A stretch of 64,000 nucleotides of DNA from an uncultured Gammaproteobacteria bacterium (GTDB lineage: Bacteria > Pseudomonadota > Gammaproteobacteria > Steroidobacterales > Woeseiaceae): the NCBI GenBank assembly GCA_937899415.1, contig CALBPI010000057.1:62001-126000 (forward strand), written 5' to 3'. The stretch's first letter is position 1. The number at the start of each line of letters is the position of its first letter. Both the position numbers and the translations under genes were made by a program. Below are positions 9,315 through 17,709 of this stretch, piece after piece. Below the pieces are notes generated by a model, which searched no databases, was not told the origin of the DNA, and saw only the letters and a program-made list of their open reading frames with translations.

Positions 9315-9959
9315 TCAGGCTCGGTCTGCCGACACCTTATTGTCGCGGCGCAACTCGGCCAGCTCCGTGACCGACGCAACAACGCTGTCGCCCACGTCGA
9401 CGCGCACGAGAACGTCGGCCGGCAGATAGAGCTCGCAGCGCCGCGCCAGCCTCACAAAGGCCGCGCGGTGGCCGTGACCGATCCGCTCGCCGTAACGCCG
9501 GAACGCACTGGGTACGCCCAGCCAGCCACCGCCCGAAAATGCCACCACGACATCGTCGCCGCCATCGCCCCGAATCCAGAGGCCGCCTCGCCCTGTCATC
9601 TTCGAGCCCTCACGCGCATTGTCACGCGGGTCGAGAATTTTGCCCTCGAGCGGTGCACGTACGGTGTAAGCGCCCATCGGGTCCACGCGGATGATGATGC
9701 GCATGGACTCGCGCTCTAGCAGCCCCGAGCGGCAGCGGCTGATATTGAGCACCTTGCCATCCACGGGCGCCAGCACCCCCAGCGGCAGCATGGGAATGTC
9801 ACGCTGAGGGTCCTGGAACAGCGCCAGCAGCAGGCCCATCGGGATCAGCATCGTAAGCGCCCAGGCGGGTCCTGCGAACTTGGCCAGCAGCAGCGCAATC
9901 GCGGCGCAGGCGGTAAAGGGCCAAAAGCCCTCGGCGGCAAAAGCGGAATGACGTCGCAT
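9315..9959 (-). CDS. Phosphatidylserine decarboxylase-like protein, catalytic residues missing
   Basis: A 214-residue membrane protein that aligns by eye with the short form of phosphatidylserine decarboxylase. Two N-terminal hydrophobic stretches are followed by [12 protein letters not shown] (family: FFRDPxR), [30 protein letters not shown] and [13 protein letters not shown]. In active enzymes the last segment reads roughly FIKFGSRVDVYLP and is cut between Gly and Ser to make the pyruvoyl cofactor; here that pair is Ala-Arg. The conserved His of the NVH-type motif is Tyr here (GAYTV). The protein therefore should not self-process or decarboxylate by the known mechanism. Position next to pssA keeps it in phospholipid metabolism, perhaps as a pseudoenzyme or regulator. 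No frame disruption is seen. Confidence 0.78.
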   Translation of the reverse strand: MRRHSAFAAEGFWPFTACAAIALLLAKFAGPAWALTMLIPMGLLLALFQDPQRDIPMLPLGVLAPVDGKVLNISRCRSGLLERESMRIIIRVDPMGAYTVRAPLEGKILDPRDNAREGSKMTGRGGLWIRGDGGDDVVVAFSGGGWLGVPSAFRRYGERIGHGHRAAFVRLARRCELYLPADVLVRVDVGDSVVASVTELAELRRDNKVSADRA

Positions 9960-10005
9960 GCGCGCAGTCTAACCGCTTGGGGCCATGCGGTGACCCCTGC
10001 AGATC

Positions 10006-10011
10006 GTTACA
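10006..10011 (+). promoter_or_regulatory. Candidate -10 box for proS
   Basis: TACAAT lies 32 bases before the proS ATG, in the 84-base gap between divergent psd-like and proS genes. No convincing -35 box sits at 16-18 bases. This is a sequence-pattern call only. Confidence 0.4.
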
Positions 10012-10043
10012 ATGCGCGATCGTTTCACAGTCGGTCAGGCCCG

Positions 10044-11738
10044 ATGAAAGTCAGCGCCCTCAATCTCAAGACGCTCAAGGAAACTCCGGCCGAGGCCGAA
10101 GTGGTCAGCCACCAGCTCATGCTCCGCACGGGGATGATCCGGCGCCTGACGTCCGGCATCTTCACCTGGATGCCGATCGGCCTGCGCGTCGTGCGCAAGG
10201 TTGAAGCGATTGTGCGTGAAGAAATGAACGCGATCGGCGCGCTCGAGCTGCTCATGCCCGCCGTGCAACCCGCGGAGCTCTGGCGTGAGTCGGGTCGCTG
10301 GGACCAGTACGGCCCGCTGCTGCTGCGCATGCGCGATCGCCACGAGCGTGACTACTGTGTCGGTCCGACACACGAAGAGGTGATCACGGATGTGGCCCGC
10401 CGCGAGTTGCGCTCCTACCGCGACCTGCCGATCAGCTACTACCAGATCCAGACCAAATTTCGCGACGAGATCCGCCCGCGTTTCGGCGTGATGCGCTCGC
10501 GCGAGTTCATCATGAAGGACGCCTACTCGTTCGGACGCAACGCAGAAGAACTCGGGGCCAGCTACGACGCCATGGCCGGGGCCTACACGCGCGCGTTCGA
10601 GCGCATGGGGCTGACGTTCCGAAAGGTCGATGCCGACTCGGGTGAGATCGGCGGCAGCCGCTCGCAGGAGTTTCACGTGCTCGCGGACTCGGGCGAAGAC
10701 GCCATCGCGTTCTGCCCCGCCGATGACTACGCCGCCAACGTCGAAATGACGCCCGCGCCCGCCGCAGCGGATCGCCCAGAGGCGAGCACCGAACTTGCGC
10801 GCGTGGATACACCGGGCGCGAAGACGATCGAAGATGTGTGCAAGGCGCTGGACGTCACCGCAGACCGTATTGTGAAGACGCTGATCGTGGCCGGCGATGA
10901 AGGCCCCATCGCCTTCGCGCTGCGCGGTGATCATGAGCTCAACGCGGTCAAGGCCGCCAAGCTGCCCGGCGTCACCACGCCGCTGACCATGGCCGAGCCG
11001 GCAGAGATCGTGAAAGCCACGGGCGCACCGCCCGGCTCCGTCGGTCCCGTCGGGCTTGAGATCCCGCTGTTCGTCGACCACGCGGCAGCGGAACTCGCGG
11101 ACTTTGTTTGCGGCGCCAACGACAAGGGCGTGCACCTGACGGGCGTGAACTGGGGGCGGGACCTTCCCGCGCCGGATTCCGTGGACCTGCGCAACGTCGT
11201 CGCTGGCGACCCGTCGCCCACGGGTGCAGGCGCGCTGGAGATTGCGCGCGGCATCGAGGTGGGGCACATCTTCCAGCTTGGCACCAAGTACTCGGACGCC
11301 ATGGGCGCCACTGTGCAGGATGAGGACGGCTCGGCACTGACGGTCACCATGGGCTGTTACGGTATCGGCATCACGCGCATCGTGGCCGCGGCCATCGAAC
11401 AGAACCACGACGACGCCGGCATCATCTGGCCCGAGCCGCTGGCGCCATGGACAGTCATCCTTGTGCCCATTAATGCGCACAAGAGCGACGCCGTACGTGA
11501 GGCTTCGGACGCGCTCTACGCAGACCTGCTCGCGGCCGGCGTGGAAGTGCTCTACGACGACCGGGACGCGCGACCGGGTGCCAAGTTCGCCGACGCCGAG
11601 CTGCTTGGTATTCCGCACCGCATCACGATCGGTGACCGCGGGCTGGCAACGGGCGATTTCGAGTACCGCTACCGTCAGGCCGAAAACGCCGAGATGCTGA
11701 AGCGTGACGACGTTCTCAGGCGCGTTGGCGCCGCGTGA
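10044..11738 (+). CDS. proS: Proline--tRNA ligase (bacterial type with editing insert)
   Basis: A 564-residue class II aminoacyl-tRNA synthetase that charges tRNA-Pro. The class II motifs are visible as [16 protein letters not shown], the motif 2 region [27 protein letters not shown] and motif 3 [21 protein letters not shown]. Between them (about residues 225-385) lies the insertion domain that deacylates Ala-tRNA-Pro ([28 protein letters not shown]). This makes it the prokaryote-like form. I chose ATG 10044; the open frame extends 32 codons upstream without support. The stop is followed 14 bases later by a lytic transglycosylase gene. Confidence 0.97.
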   Translation: MKVSALNLKTLKETPAEAEVVSHQLMLRTGMIRRLTSGIFTWMPIGLRVVRKVEAIVREEMNAIGALELLMPAVQPAELWRESGRWDQYGPLLLRMRDRHERDYCVGPTHEEVITDVARRELRSYRDLPISYYQIQTKFRDEIRPRFGVMRSREFIMKDAYSFGRNAEELGASYDAMAGAYTRAFERMGLTFRKVDADSGEIGGSRSQEFHVLADSGEDAIAFCPADDYAANVEMTPAPAAADRPEASTELARVDTPGAKTIEDVCKALDVTADRIVKTLIVAGDEGPIAFALRGDHELNAVKAAKLPGVTTPLTMAEPAEIVKATGAPPGSVGPVGLEIPLFVDHAAAELADFVCGANDKGVHLTGVNWGRDLPAPDSVDLRNVVAGDPSPTGAGALEIARGIEVGHIFQLGTKYSDAMGATVQDEDGSALTVTMGCYGIGITRIVAAAIEQNHDDAGIIWPEPLAPWTVILVPINAHKSDAVREASDALYADLLAAGVEVLYDDRDARPGAKFADAELLGIPHRITIGDRGLATGDFEYRYRQAENAEMLKRDDVLRRVGAA

Positions 11739-11744
11739 CATAAT
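11736..11744 (+). promoter_or_regulatory. Extended -10 promoter element before the lytic transglycosylase gene
   Basis: TGACATAAT is a TGn-extended -10 element overlapping the proS stop. It ends 8 bases before the downstream ATG, so a transcript starting at normal spacing would begin at or next to the start codon. No clear -35 box is seen. Confidence 0.42.
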
Positions 11745-11752
11745 CTCGGGGG

Positions 11753-12322
11753 ATGTACCTCCGAGCCACACTGCTGTGCGTCGCGCTCTTGCTGGCCCCG
11801 GCCAGCCAGGGCGCAAAGCCCGCTGAGCCCGATCCGCAGCTCGCGGCGGCCTTGCGTGAGGCCGCACTGAACGCCAACACGTTCGACGACCGCTTCGACG
11901 CTGAAGTCTGGCTCAAGGACATGTCGACACGGCTGGGCAGCCGCGTACCCGACCCCGAAGAACGCATCCGCATCCTGCGTGGCGTGCACCGCGAGGCCCA
12001 GCGCGTGGACCTGCCGCCGGAACTCGTGCTCGCCGTCATCGACATCGAGAGCAACTTCGACCATTACGCGATTTCCTACGCGGGTGCCAGAGGTCTCATG
12101 CAAGTGATGCCGTTCTGGCTCGACGAGATCGGACGGCCTGACGACAGCCTCTTCGATATCGACACCAACCTGCGGATGGGCTGCACCATTCTGCGCCACT
12201 ACTACGACCGTGAACGCGGTGACCTGCACCGGGCGCTGGCGCGCTACAACGGCAGCCTGGGCAGCCGCAAATACTCGTCGAAGGTTCTGGAACGCCTGCG
12301 CACCCGCTGGCGCCGGCAGTAG
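11753..12322 (+). CDS. Exported lytic transglycosylase (SLT domain)
   Basis: A 189-residue peptidoglycan lytic transglycosylase that cuts the MurNAc-GlcNAc bond. An N-terminal signal peptide (YLRATLLCVALLLAPASQG) predicts export. The SLT domain occupies roughly residues 80-185. Its catalytic glutamate is in VIDIESNFDHYAISYAGARG, followed by LMQVMPFWLDEIG and the C-terminal ALARYNGSLGSRKYSSKVLE, matching the Slt/MltC-type fold. The protein is short, with only about 60 residues between the signal peptide and the catalytic domain. It is convergent with acyP, with 8 bases between the stops. Confidence 0.9.
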   Translation: MYLRATLLCVALLLAPASQGAKPAEPDPQLAAALREAALNANTFDDRFDAEVWLKDMSTRLGSRVPDPEERIRILRGVHREAQRVDLPPELVLAVIDIESNFDHYAISYAGARGLMQVMPFWLDEIGRPDDSLFDIDTNLRMGCTILRHYYDRERGDLHRALARYNGSLGSRKYSSKVLERLRTRWRRQ

Positions 12323-12330
12323 CAACGCGC

Positions 12331-12612
12331 CTAACGGTTGCCCGTCGTGAAGGCTGCGGGCAGTTCGGGCAAGGTCACTTCTTCTGCCGTAATCGCTTCA
12401 ACGCGGCTCAATGGCGAGCCCTGCCAGAGCCAGGATTCCAGCTCCGTGATTTTCTCTGCTTCGCCGACCGCGAGCACTTCGACGCGACCATCACGCAGGT
12501 TGATCGCGTGGCCGCGCAGACCCAGTGACTGGGCCACATCACGCGTGCTGGCACGAAAGAATACACCCTGAACCTTGCCGGCCAGGTGAAAGCGGCGTGC
12601 GATGGTGGCCAC
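12331..12612 (-). CDS. acyP: Acylphosphatase
   Basis: A 93-residue cytoplasmic enzyme that hydrolyses acyl phosphates. The signature is complete: FHLAGKVQGVFFRASTRDVA with the catalytic Arg, and LRGHAINLRDGRVEV with the catalytic Asn. I chose GTG 12612, giving a standard-length protein; the open frame upstream is out of family. It follows the lipoprotein gene by 16 bases on the same strand and may share its transcript. Confidence 0.93.
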   Translation of the reverse strand: MATIARRFHLAGKVQGVFFRASTRDVAQSLGLRGHAINLRDGRVEVLAVGEAEKITELESWLWQGSPLSRVEAITAEEVTLPELPAAFTTGNR

Positions 12613-12628
12613 GATTCGGTCAGCGGCC

Positions 12629-12955
12629 CTACTTGATGGGAACCGGTTGTTCGCGATTGGGCTCGGTACGCTGACGTTCAGAGGCTTCGCGCGCCTCCGT
12701 GGCCAACTGCTTGGCCAGGCCCGCATCGCGACGGGCCGCCGCGTAGGCGCGGCGCTCGAGATTGCTCTGGGCGCTCTTGAGCAGCAGCTTGGCTTCGACG
12801 AACTGCGTGGGCGCGTGTTTGGCCGCATCCACTTGTTCTGCGGCCGCAATAGCCAGCCGTGCGTCGGACATCTCCTGAACGGGTGGTGACGCACTGGTAC
12901 AGGCGGCGAGGATGCCGACCGCGCAGAGACACAAAATGAGGCGGTGCACACGCAT
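12629..12955 (-). CDS. DUF4398-type lipoprotein
   Basis: A 108-residue lipoprotein. The N-terminus MRVHRLILCLCAVGILAACT has a clear lipobox (LAAC, Cys19). The mature part is one charged helical hairpin (SDARLAIAAAEQVDAAKHAP, FVEAKLLLKSAQSNLERRAY, AAARRDAGLAKQLATEAREA), which matches the DUF4398 pattern of alanine-rich TPR-like helices. The family is envelope-associated with no established function. Nothing links it to acylphosphatase beyond proximity. Confidence 0.82.
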   Translation of the reverse strand: MRVHRLILCLCAVGILAACTSASPPVQEMSDARLAIAAAEQVDAAKHAPTQFVEAKLLLKSAQSNLERRAYAAARRDAGLAKQLATEAREASERQRTEPNREQPVPIK

Positions 12956-13028
12956 AATCCACCAAACGCTAGCAAGCGCCTGACTGGGCCGTCAAGCCAG
13001 AGAGCGGCCTGCCAAGCACCCGACGAAC

Positions 13029-13037
13029 TGGCATACT
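13029..13037 (+). promoter_or_regulatory. Extended -10 promoter element for wrbA-DUF2069
   Basis: TGGCATACT matches the TGn-extended -10 pattern and lies 27 bases before the WrbA-family ATG. The same nonamer occurs before the HEAT-kinase gene, and TGGCATAAT before metG. Confidence 0.42.
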
Positions 13038-13064
13038 GGCGCGCCCCGATTCAGGCACCGAGAC

Positions 13065-13661
13065 ATGCAGGACATTCTCGTTCTTTACTATTCGCTGCAC
13101 GGCTCAACCGAGGCGCTGGCGCGCGAGATCTGCCGCGGCATCGACGCAAGCGGCGTCGCCGAGGCGCGCTTGCGCACCGTTCCGGGCGTTTCCGCCAAGA
13201 GCGAGGCGTCCGAGCCCCCGGTCCCCGAGGACGGCCCGCCTTACGTCAGCCGCGAAGACCTCGCGGAGTGCGCCGGGCTGGTACTGGGCAGTCCAACCCG
13301 GTTTGGCAACATGGCCGCGCCCGTCAAGTACTTCCTCGATGGCACCAGTGGCGAGTGGCTCTCGGGCGCGCTGTCCGGAAAACCCTGCGGTGTCTTTACC
13401 TCGAGCAACGCCATGCACGGCGGCCAGGAATCCACGCTCATCACGATGGCCATCCCACTGCTCCACCACGGCATGATCTGGTGTGGCGTGCCTTACAGCG
13501 AGAAAGCACTGTCGACGACGACGCGTGGCGGCACGCCTTACGGCCCCACCCAGGTTGCCGGCGACGATAGCGCGGGCGTGCTCGACGCCGATGAGGCCAC
13601 CATTGCCCGCGCCTTTGGCGCGCGTATCGCCGATATCGCCCACCGCCTCGCCCGCAGATGA
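13065..13661 (+). CDS. wrbA: WrbA-family NAD(P)H:quinone oxidoreductase (flavodoxin fold)
   Basis: A 198-residue flavoprotein that carries out two-electron reduction of quinones. The FMN phosphate loop is in LVLYYSLHGSTEALAREI (about residues 5-22). The family motifs GSPTRFGNMAAPVKYFLDGT (about 76-95) and TSSNAMHGGQESTLITMAIP (about 113-132) are present, and the length equals that of E. coli WrbA. The middle insert (VSAKSEASEPPVPEDGPPYV) is family-typical. The gene overlaps the DUF2069 gene by 4 bases (ATGA). wrbA-DUF2069 pairing is common in Gammaproteobacteria. Confidence 0.9.
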   Translation: MQDILVLYYSLHGSTEALAREICRGIDASGVAEARLRTVPGVSAKSEASEPPVPEDGPPYVSREDLAECAGLVLGSPTRFGNMAAPVKYFLDGTSGEWLSGALSGKPCGVFTSSNAMHGGQESTLITMAIPLLHHGMIWCGVPYSEKALSTTTRGGTPYGPTQVAGDDSAGVLDADEATIARAFGARIADIAHRLARR

Positions 13662-14017
13662 TTGGGACGCTCGCAGCACGACGACGCGTCGGTCTCGGCG
13701 GCTGGTTGCTGCTGGCGCTCGTGACCCTGGCCTGGTTGTGGCAGGCGCGCGGCTCTCTGGCGTGGTGGGCCTGGCCTGTGGTGTTTGCGCCGTTCGTCGC
13801 GCTATTGCCGGGCCTGTTGACACCAACCCGCAACGCCTGGCTGCTCGCGCTGCTCGCCACCATTGGCTACGCGTCGGTGGGCTTTATGGACGCGATCGCG
13901 AACCCCGGCGCGGCGGGATTCGCCTATGTGCTTGCGGGCGCGAGCCTCGCGGCCTTCTTCGCCATCATCCCCGCGGTCCGTACGCTGCCCGCACCACCGC
14001 GCGACGACGCCCCCTAA
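13658..14017 (+). CDS. DUF2069 inner-membrane protein
   Basis: A 119-residue protein with four hydrophobic segments (around GWLLLALVTLAWLWQ, AWPVVFAPFVALLPGLL, AWLLALLATIGYASVGFMDA and AGASLAAFFAIIPAV). It matches the DUF2069 family in size, topology and position after a WrbA gene. The start codon overlaps the wrbA stop, so expression is probably coupled. Function is unknown. Confidence 0.85.
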   Translation: MIGTLAARRRVGLGGWLLLALVTLAWLWQARGSLAWWAWPVVFAPFVALLPGLLTPTRNAWLLALLATIGYASVGFMDAIANPGAAGFAYVLAGASLAAFFAIIPAVRTLPAPPRDDAP

Positions 14018-14018
14018 A

Positions 14019-14059
14019 CCCTCTCCAGACCCTTTCCAGACCCCTTCTAGACCCCTTCG
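14019..14059. repeat. 11-bp tandem repeat, three copies plus a partial
   Basis: CCCTCTCCAGA, CCCTTTCCAGA and CCCCTTCTAGA are three near-identical 11-base units in a row, followed by the partial CCCCTTCGG. The array starts directly after the DUF2069 stop and runs through the stop codon of hda on the other strand. It has no inverted symmetry to suggest a terminator. Confidence 0.75.
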
Positions 14060-14736
14060 GCGCGCAACACGTCGCGAACAAACGGCACGGTGAGCCGCCG
14101 GTTTGCGGCCAGTGAGCGGGCGTCGAGCAGCTGCAGCCAGTCAAACAGGACGGCGAGATCGCGCGGCAGACGCAGCGCCAGATATCGCGCCGTCTCGTCC
14201 GGGAGCCGCAGACCACGCGCCTCGGCACGCATCTTGAGCGCCTCGAGCTGACCCGCGTCACCGGGTGGCTGCAATCGAAACAGAGACAATGCGCTCAAAC
14301 GGCTTTCGAGGTCGGCAAGCTCAAAGCCCGCGTCGGCCGGCCTGGCGGGCGCACTGATAATGAGCCGCCCGCCTTGTTCGAGCATGCGTTCGTAGAGCAC
14401 AAGCAATGCGCGTTCCCAATCCGCGTCGCCGGCGATCGTCTCGATGTCATCGAGACAGATGACCGCGTCAGCAGGCAAACCGTCGACGGCCGTGGCTGGC
14501 AGGCCCATGCGCAACGGCAGGTAGAGCGCGTGTCCGGCGGGTTGCGACGCCACCGCCGCCTGCAACAGATGGCTGCGGCCACTGCCGCGCGCGCCCGACA
14601 GCCAGACACCTGGCGCCGCGGGCGCGTTGAGCGCGGCTACGGCCGCGCCATTGGGTCCGGCGTAGTACGTATCAAACCGCGCCTCGACGTCGAGACCGAT
14701 GTCGAGGGGCAGCTGCCCCGTGGACTCAGGCGTCAT
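14047..14736 (-). CDS. hda: DnaA regulatory inactivator Hda homologue
   Basis: A 229-residue AAA+ protein related to DnaA. In E. coli, Hda binds the sliding clamp and stimulates hydrolysis of DnaA-ATP after initiation. The N-terminus GQLPLDIGL (residues 7-15) fits the clamp-binding motif Q-L-x-L-x-hydrophobic. The nucleotide loop is GARGSGRSHLLQA, a Hda-type variant. VICLDDIETIAGD is the Walker B region, and the arginine-finger/sensor segment is ADLESRLSALSLFRL. I chose ATG 14736; the frame upstream is a shadow of the PerM gene, which it overlaps by 11 bases. Confidence 0.9.
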   Translation of the reverse strand: MTPESTGQLPLDIGLDVEARFDTYYAGPNGAAVAALNAPAAPGVWLSGARGSGRSHLLQAAVASQPAGHALYLPLRMGLPATAVDGLPADAVICLDDIETIAGDADWERALLVLYERMLEQGGRLIISAPARPADAGFELADLESRLSALSLFRLQPPGDAGQLEALKMRAEARGLRLPDETARYLALRLPRDLAVLFDWLQLLDARSLAANRRLTVPFVRDVLRAEGV

Positions 14737-15823
14737 TGCGCTGCCTGGGCTCGCGCGCCTCGAGGAAGGACTCGGCTTCCGGGTGATCGCGCAGATATCG
14801 GTTATAGGCGAAGCGCACGAACACAGCGATGGCGGCGGCTGCCGGCAGCGCCAGCAGGACGCCGAAGAAACCGAACAGGAGGCCAAACGCCATCACCGCG
14901 AAAATAACGAGCACGGGGTGCAAGCCAATGCGGTCGCCCACGAGCTTGGGTGTCAGCACCGAGCCCTCGATGAACTGCGCCACCGAGAACACAACCACCA
15001 CGAGGCCGAGCTGCAGCAGACCGCCGCCGTCGGGCGAATTGAACGCCGTGAGGCTGGCCAGCCCAATGCCGAAGATGAAACCGAGGTAGGGCACAAAGCT
15101 CACAAGCCCCGCGACGACGCCGATGGCCAGCGCGAATTTGAGCCCGATGAGCATGAGACCGCCCGAGTACATGACGGCCAGCCCGAACATGACGAGCAAC
15201 TGCCCGCGCAGAAATGCGCCCAGCGTTTCGTCCGTCTCGCGCGCCAGCGTAAACACGGCGTCGCGGTTTCGTGCGGGCACGAGTGCGCCCAGCCGCGCGA
15301 TGATGAGGTCCCAGTCGCGCAACAGGTAGAAGGTCAGTACGGGGATCAGAAACAGGTTGATGATGCCCGTCAGCAGCGCACCACCCGAACGGGTCAGCTG
15401 GCTCAGCAGCGTACCGCCGAGGCTCGCAGCATCGGCGCCGTAGCGCTCGATAAGGGCGGCGAGTCCAACGTCGGCGTCGTCGGTGCCCTCACCCAGCAAG
15501 CCCGCAACGTGCGGCCAGACCTGGTTCTCGAGCAGCTCGACGTAGCGCGGCAGCACTTCCAGCAGCGCACCAATCTGCGAGTTGACCAGCGGGATCAGCA
15601 ACAGGATGAGCCCGCCAAGGACGACGAATGTAAGCAGGAACACCACAAGTACGGCCAGTGATCGGGGCAAGCGCATTTTCTGCAGCCGGTCTGCCAACGG
15701 GTCACCGATGTAGGCAAGCAGACCTGCAGCCACGAAGGGCGTCAGCACGGGCGCCAGCAGGTACAGGAGGTAGCCTGTCGCGCCCAGGGCGCCCAGCGTG
15801 AGCAGTTTCTGATCGTTGGTCAT
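14726..15823 (-). CDS. AI-2E family transporter (PerM/YdgG type)
   Basis: A 365-residue polytopic inner-membrane protein of the AI-2E transporter family. The N-terminus LYLLAPVLTPFVAAGLLAYIGDPLADRLQ is the family's typical opening, and the C-terminal half contains VSFVPYLGFIFGIGLA and QFIEGSVLTPKLVGDRIGLH. About eight hydrophobic segments are present. Family members have been linked to autoinducer-2 export or Na+/H+ antiport; the solute here is unknown. The start ATG 15823 overlaps the stop of the CDP-alcohol phosphotransferase gene by 4 bases. Confidence 0.9.
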   Translation of the reverse strand: MTNDQKLLTLGALGATGYLLYLLAPVLTPFVAAGLLAYIGDPLADRLQKMRLPRSLAVLVVFLLTFVVLGGLILLLIPLVNSQIGALLEVLPRYVELLENQVWPHVAGLLGEGTDDADVGLAALIERYGADAASLGGTLLSQLTRSGGALLTGIINLFLIPVLTFYLLRDWDLIIARLGALVPARNRDAVFTLARETDETLGAFLRGQLLVMFGLAVMYSGGLMLIGLKFALAIGVVAGLVSFVPYLGFIFGIGLASLTAFNSPDGGGLLQLGLVVVVFSVAQFIEGSVLTPKLVGDRIGLHPVLVIFAVMAFGLLFGFFGVLLALPAAAAIAVFVRFAYNRYLRDHPEAESFLEAREPRQRNDA

Positions 15824-16392
15824 GCGTTGTGCTCCCCGGCCCTGCGCGTCCACTCGAGCATGTAGCCGAGCGTACTCACGAGCATCGTCGTGATGAGTGC
15901 CGCCATCAGTGCCGGCAGTACCAGAGGCGCGAGCGTTGACGTCAGAATGCTGGACGCCAGCTCCGGATACGCCGCATCCAGCAGCGCCAGAAAGACGTAG
16001 GCGAGCATTAGCACGGTGTTGAGCTTGCTCACCAGGCTCGGCTTGCCTTCGAGATCGCCATAGAGAAAGTGATAGGCAATCGCGCCACCCATGATGGTCA
16101 GGTCACGCAACACAACCAGCGCCGCGAGCCACCAGGGTGTCACACCCACCAGGGCCATCACGATGAACGTACCGATGAGCAGGAGTTTGTCGGCGATGGG
16201 ATCGAGGATGGCGCCGATCTGGGTGCGCCAGTCGAATCGCCGCGCAAGCCAGCCATCGATGCCGTCGGAAAAGCCGGCCACGAAAAACAGACTGACCCCG
16301 AGCGTGAAGCGCTCGCTCTCGATGGAGGCCACCACCATCGGCACCAGCGCAATGCGCGCCAGCGAAATCAGATTGGGAATCCAGCGCAGCAC
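15820..16392 (-). CDS. CDP-alcohol phosphatidyltransferase, PgsA-like
   Basis: A 190-residue membrane enzyme with a complete CDP-alcohol phosphotransferase signature: DGIDGWLARRFDWRTQIGAI then LDPIADKLL (D-G-x2-A-R-x8-G-x3-D-x3-D). The opening RWIPNLISLARIALVPMVV is like PgsA, which makes phosphatidylglycerol phosphate. It may be the housekeeping PgsA or a paralogue; the location in the DUF2066 / PerM / Hda run is typical of a gammaproteobacterial paralogue rather than the uvrC-linked pgsA. The start is ATG 16392, 2 bases after the DUF2066 gene. Confidence 0.87.
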   Translation of the reverse strand: MLRWIPNLISLARIALVPMVVASIESERFTLGVSLFFVAGFSDGIDGWLARRFDWRTQIGAILDPIADKLLLIGTFIVMALVGVTPWWLAALVVLRDLTIMGGAIAYHFLYGDLEGKPSLVSKLNTVLMLAYVFLALLDAAYPELASSILTSTLAPLVLPALMAALITTMLVSTLGYMLEWTRRAGEHNA

Positions 16393-16394
16393 GC

Positions 16395-17675
16395 CTAGTC
16401 CCCGACGCCTCCCGCTGGCCGAAGCCGATAGAACAAATCGGCCTCCTCAAAGGCCGGCGGTGGCAGCGTGCCCGGCACAGTCACGATGGATTGGCGCGGC
16501 ACCGTATCGTCGGGGCCCACGGTCACGCTCGGTGGCATCGAACCCGCAATCTCGCCAAGCGTCACGGGCGCTTCGGGACTGCCCAGGACTACGTCCCCGG
16601 CGCGGCCTGCAAACGGCACGGCTCGCAGCGGGGGATCGACCCGTTCGAGCACGGTGCCCTCAAGCAGGCGCGCCAGGCGGTCGCGACCTGCCAGCGCGTC
16701 GACAGACACCAGCACCTGGTCGCCGCGCATAGCAAGGACACGGACGTCCTCGACGAGGCTGCGGCCCACCAGGAAGTTCACGAGCCGCGCGTAGTCCGCG
16801 AGGCCATCCACTGCGACCACTGAAATGCGCACATCGGCCGAGCCTTCGGGGCTCGACGCGAATTGCGACATGAGCCGGCCGCCGACGCGCGCAAACGCGA
16901 GGTTCACGTCACCCGCAAACCGGGATTCGTTCTCACCGAAGACCCAGGTCCAGCGGATCGACGATGGATTGCGCGAGCTCACCCGCCCGATGAGGATGCT
17001 CTCGACGTCATAGCGCGCGGACGCCGCAACGATCACGTCGCTGAAGCCGCCCCAGATGTCGGAAGGGGTCACGCTGGCCAGGTCGGTCTCGTCGTAGCGC
17101 GGCAGCATCACCGGGATGCCAAATCGCTGCGCGGCGTCGGCGACGGCCGCGCCGTAGGCCGCTGTCGGCGGCAGCTGCGGCTCGGCGGGCGTCGCACCGG
17201 CCTCGACGAGTGGCACCTGGGGTGCGTTCTCAACCGGCACGGGCTCAGGCTCGGGCGGCTCGAAACTGTCGAGCAGCAGACGATTGCCGCGCCCGTCTTC
17301 GACGGCAAGCCACACCAGCGTGGTCGGTCGTTCCTCACCCCAGACGGGGATGCGCTGTGCGCGGAGCATGGTGGTCAGGGCGCGGCCGTCAAAGGTCACG
17401 ACCAACGAGTCCGCCTCGCCTTCACGCCAGCCTTGCACCCACTGCTGTGGCTGCTCAAATACGGCCTGCGCCTGCGCACGCGATTCGAACGGCACAATCC
17501 GCGCAATGACGGCATCAAGTGCAGCTGCATAGGCCTGCTCGCGCGCCTCGTCCGCCGTGGACGCGATGTCGCGCAGGAATGGAACTTCGGCTGTAAACAG
17601 GTCGACGGGCGCCGCAGCCGACGGCGTCGCCGTCAGCAGCAGGATGGCCGCCAGGCCCCCAAGCCAGAATCGCAT
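16395..17675 (-). CDS. DUF2066 exported protein
   Basis: A 426-residue protein with a signal peptide (RFWLGGLAAILLLTATPSAAA). The DUF2066 pattern follows from about residue 25: DLFTAEVPFLRDIASTADEA, then AYAAALDAVIARIVPFESRA and VTFDGRALTTMLRAQRIPVW. The remainder is mixed alpha/beta with no catalytic motif. I prefer ATG 17675 because a GGGG Shine-Dalgarno-like run sits 6 bases upstream. An in-frame ATG at 17687 would add four residues. It is divergent from purM and probably heads the operon with pgsA-like, perM and hda. Function is unknown. Confidence 0.84.
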   Translation of the reverse strand: MRFWLGGLAAILLLTATPSAAAPVDLFTAEVPFLRDIASTADEAREQAYAAALDAVIARIVPFESRAQAQAVFEQPQQWVQGWREGEADSLVVTFDGRALTTMLRAQRIPVWGEERPTTLVWLAVEDGRGNRLLLDSFEPPEPEPVPVENAPQVPLVEAGATPAEPQLPPTAAYGAAVADAAQRFGIPVMLPRYDETDLASVTPSDIWGGFSDVIVAASARYDVESILIGRVSSRNPSSIRWTWVFGENESRFAGDVNLAFARVGGRLMSQFASSPEGSADVRISVVAVDGLADYARLVNFLVGRSLVEDVRVLAMRGDQVLVSVDALAGRDRLARLLEGTVLERVDPPLRAVPFAGRAGDVVLGSPEAPVTLGEIAGSMPPSVTVGPDDTVPRQSIVTVPGTLPPPAFEEADLFYRLRPAGGVGD

Positions 17676-17693
17676 CGTGAACCCCATCTCGTA

Positions 17694-17703
17694 ATTATAT
17701 ACT
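17694..17703. promoter_or_regulatory. Overlapping divergent -10 boxes for purM (+) and the DUF2066 operon (-)
   Basis: On the plus strand TATACT occupies 17698-17703, ending 6 bases before the purM ATG. On the minus strand a perfect TATAAT occupies 17694-17699, ending 6 bases before an ATG at 17687 and 18 bases before the preferred DUF2066 start at 17675. The two boxes share two bases, so polymerase binding should be mutually exclusive. At standard spacing the purM transcript would start on its ATG. No strong -35 boxes are visible. Confidence 0.5.
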
Positions 17704-17709
17704 TCGCGC

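Noticed and set aside
10035-11867. A 610-codon minus-strand open frame over proS
   Set aside because: It is the complement shadow of proS, has no domain I recognise, and proS is certain.
12331-12975. A 214-residue protein containing acylphosphatase as its C-terminal part
   Set aside because: The first ~120 residues overlap the antisense and same-strand lipoprotein gene and are not family sequence; acyP starts well at GTG 12612.
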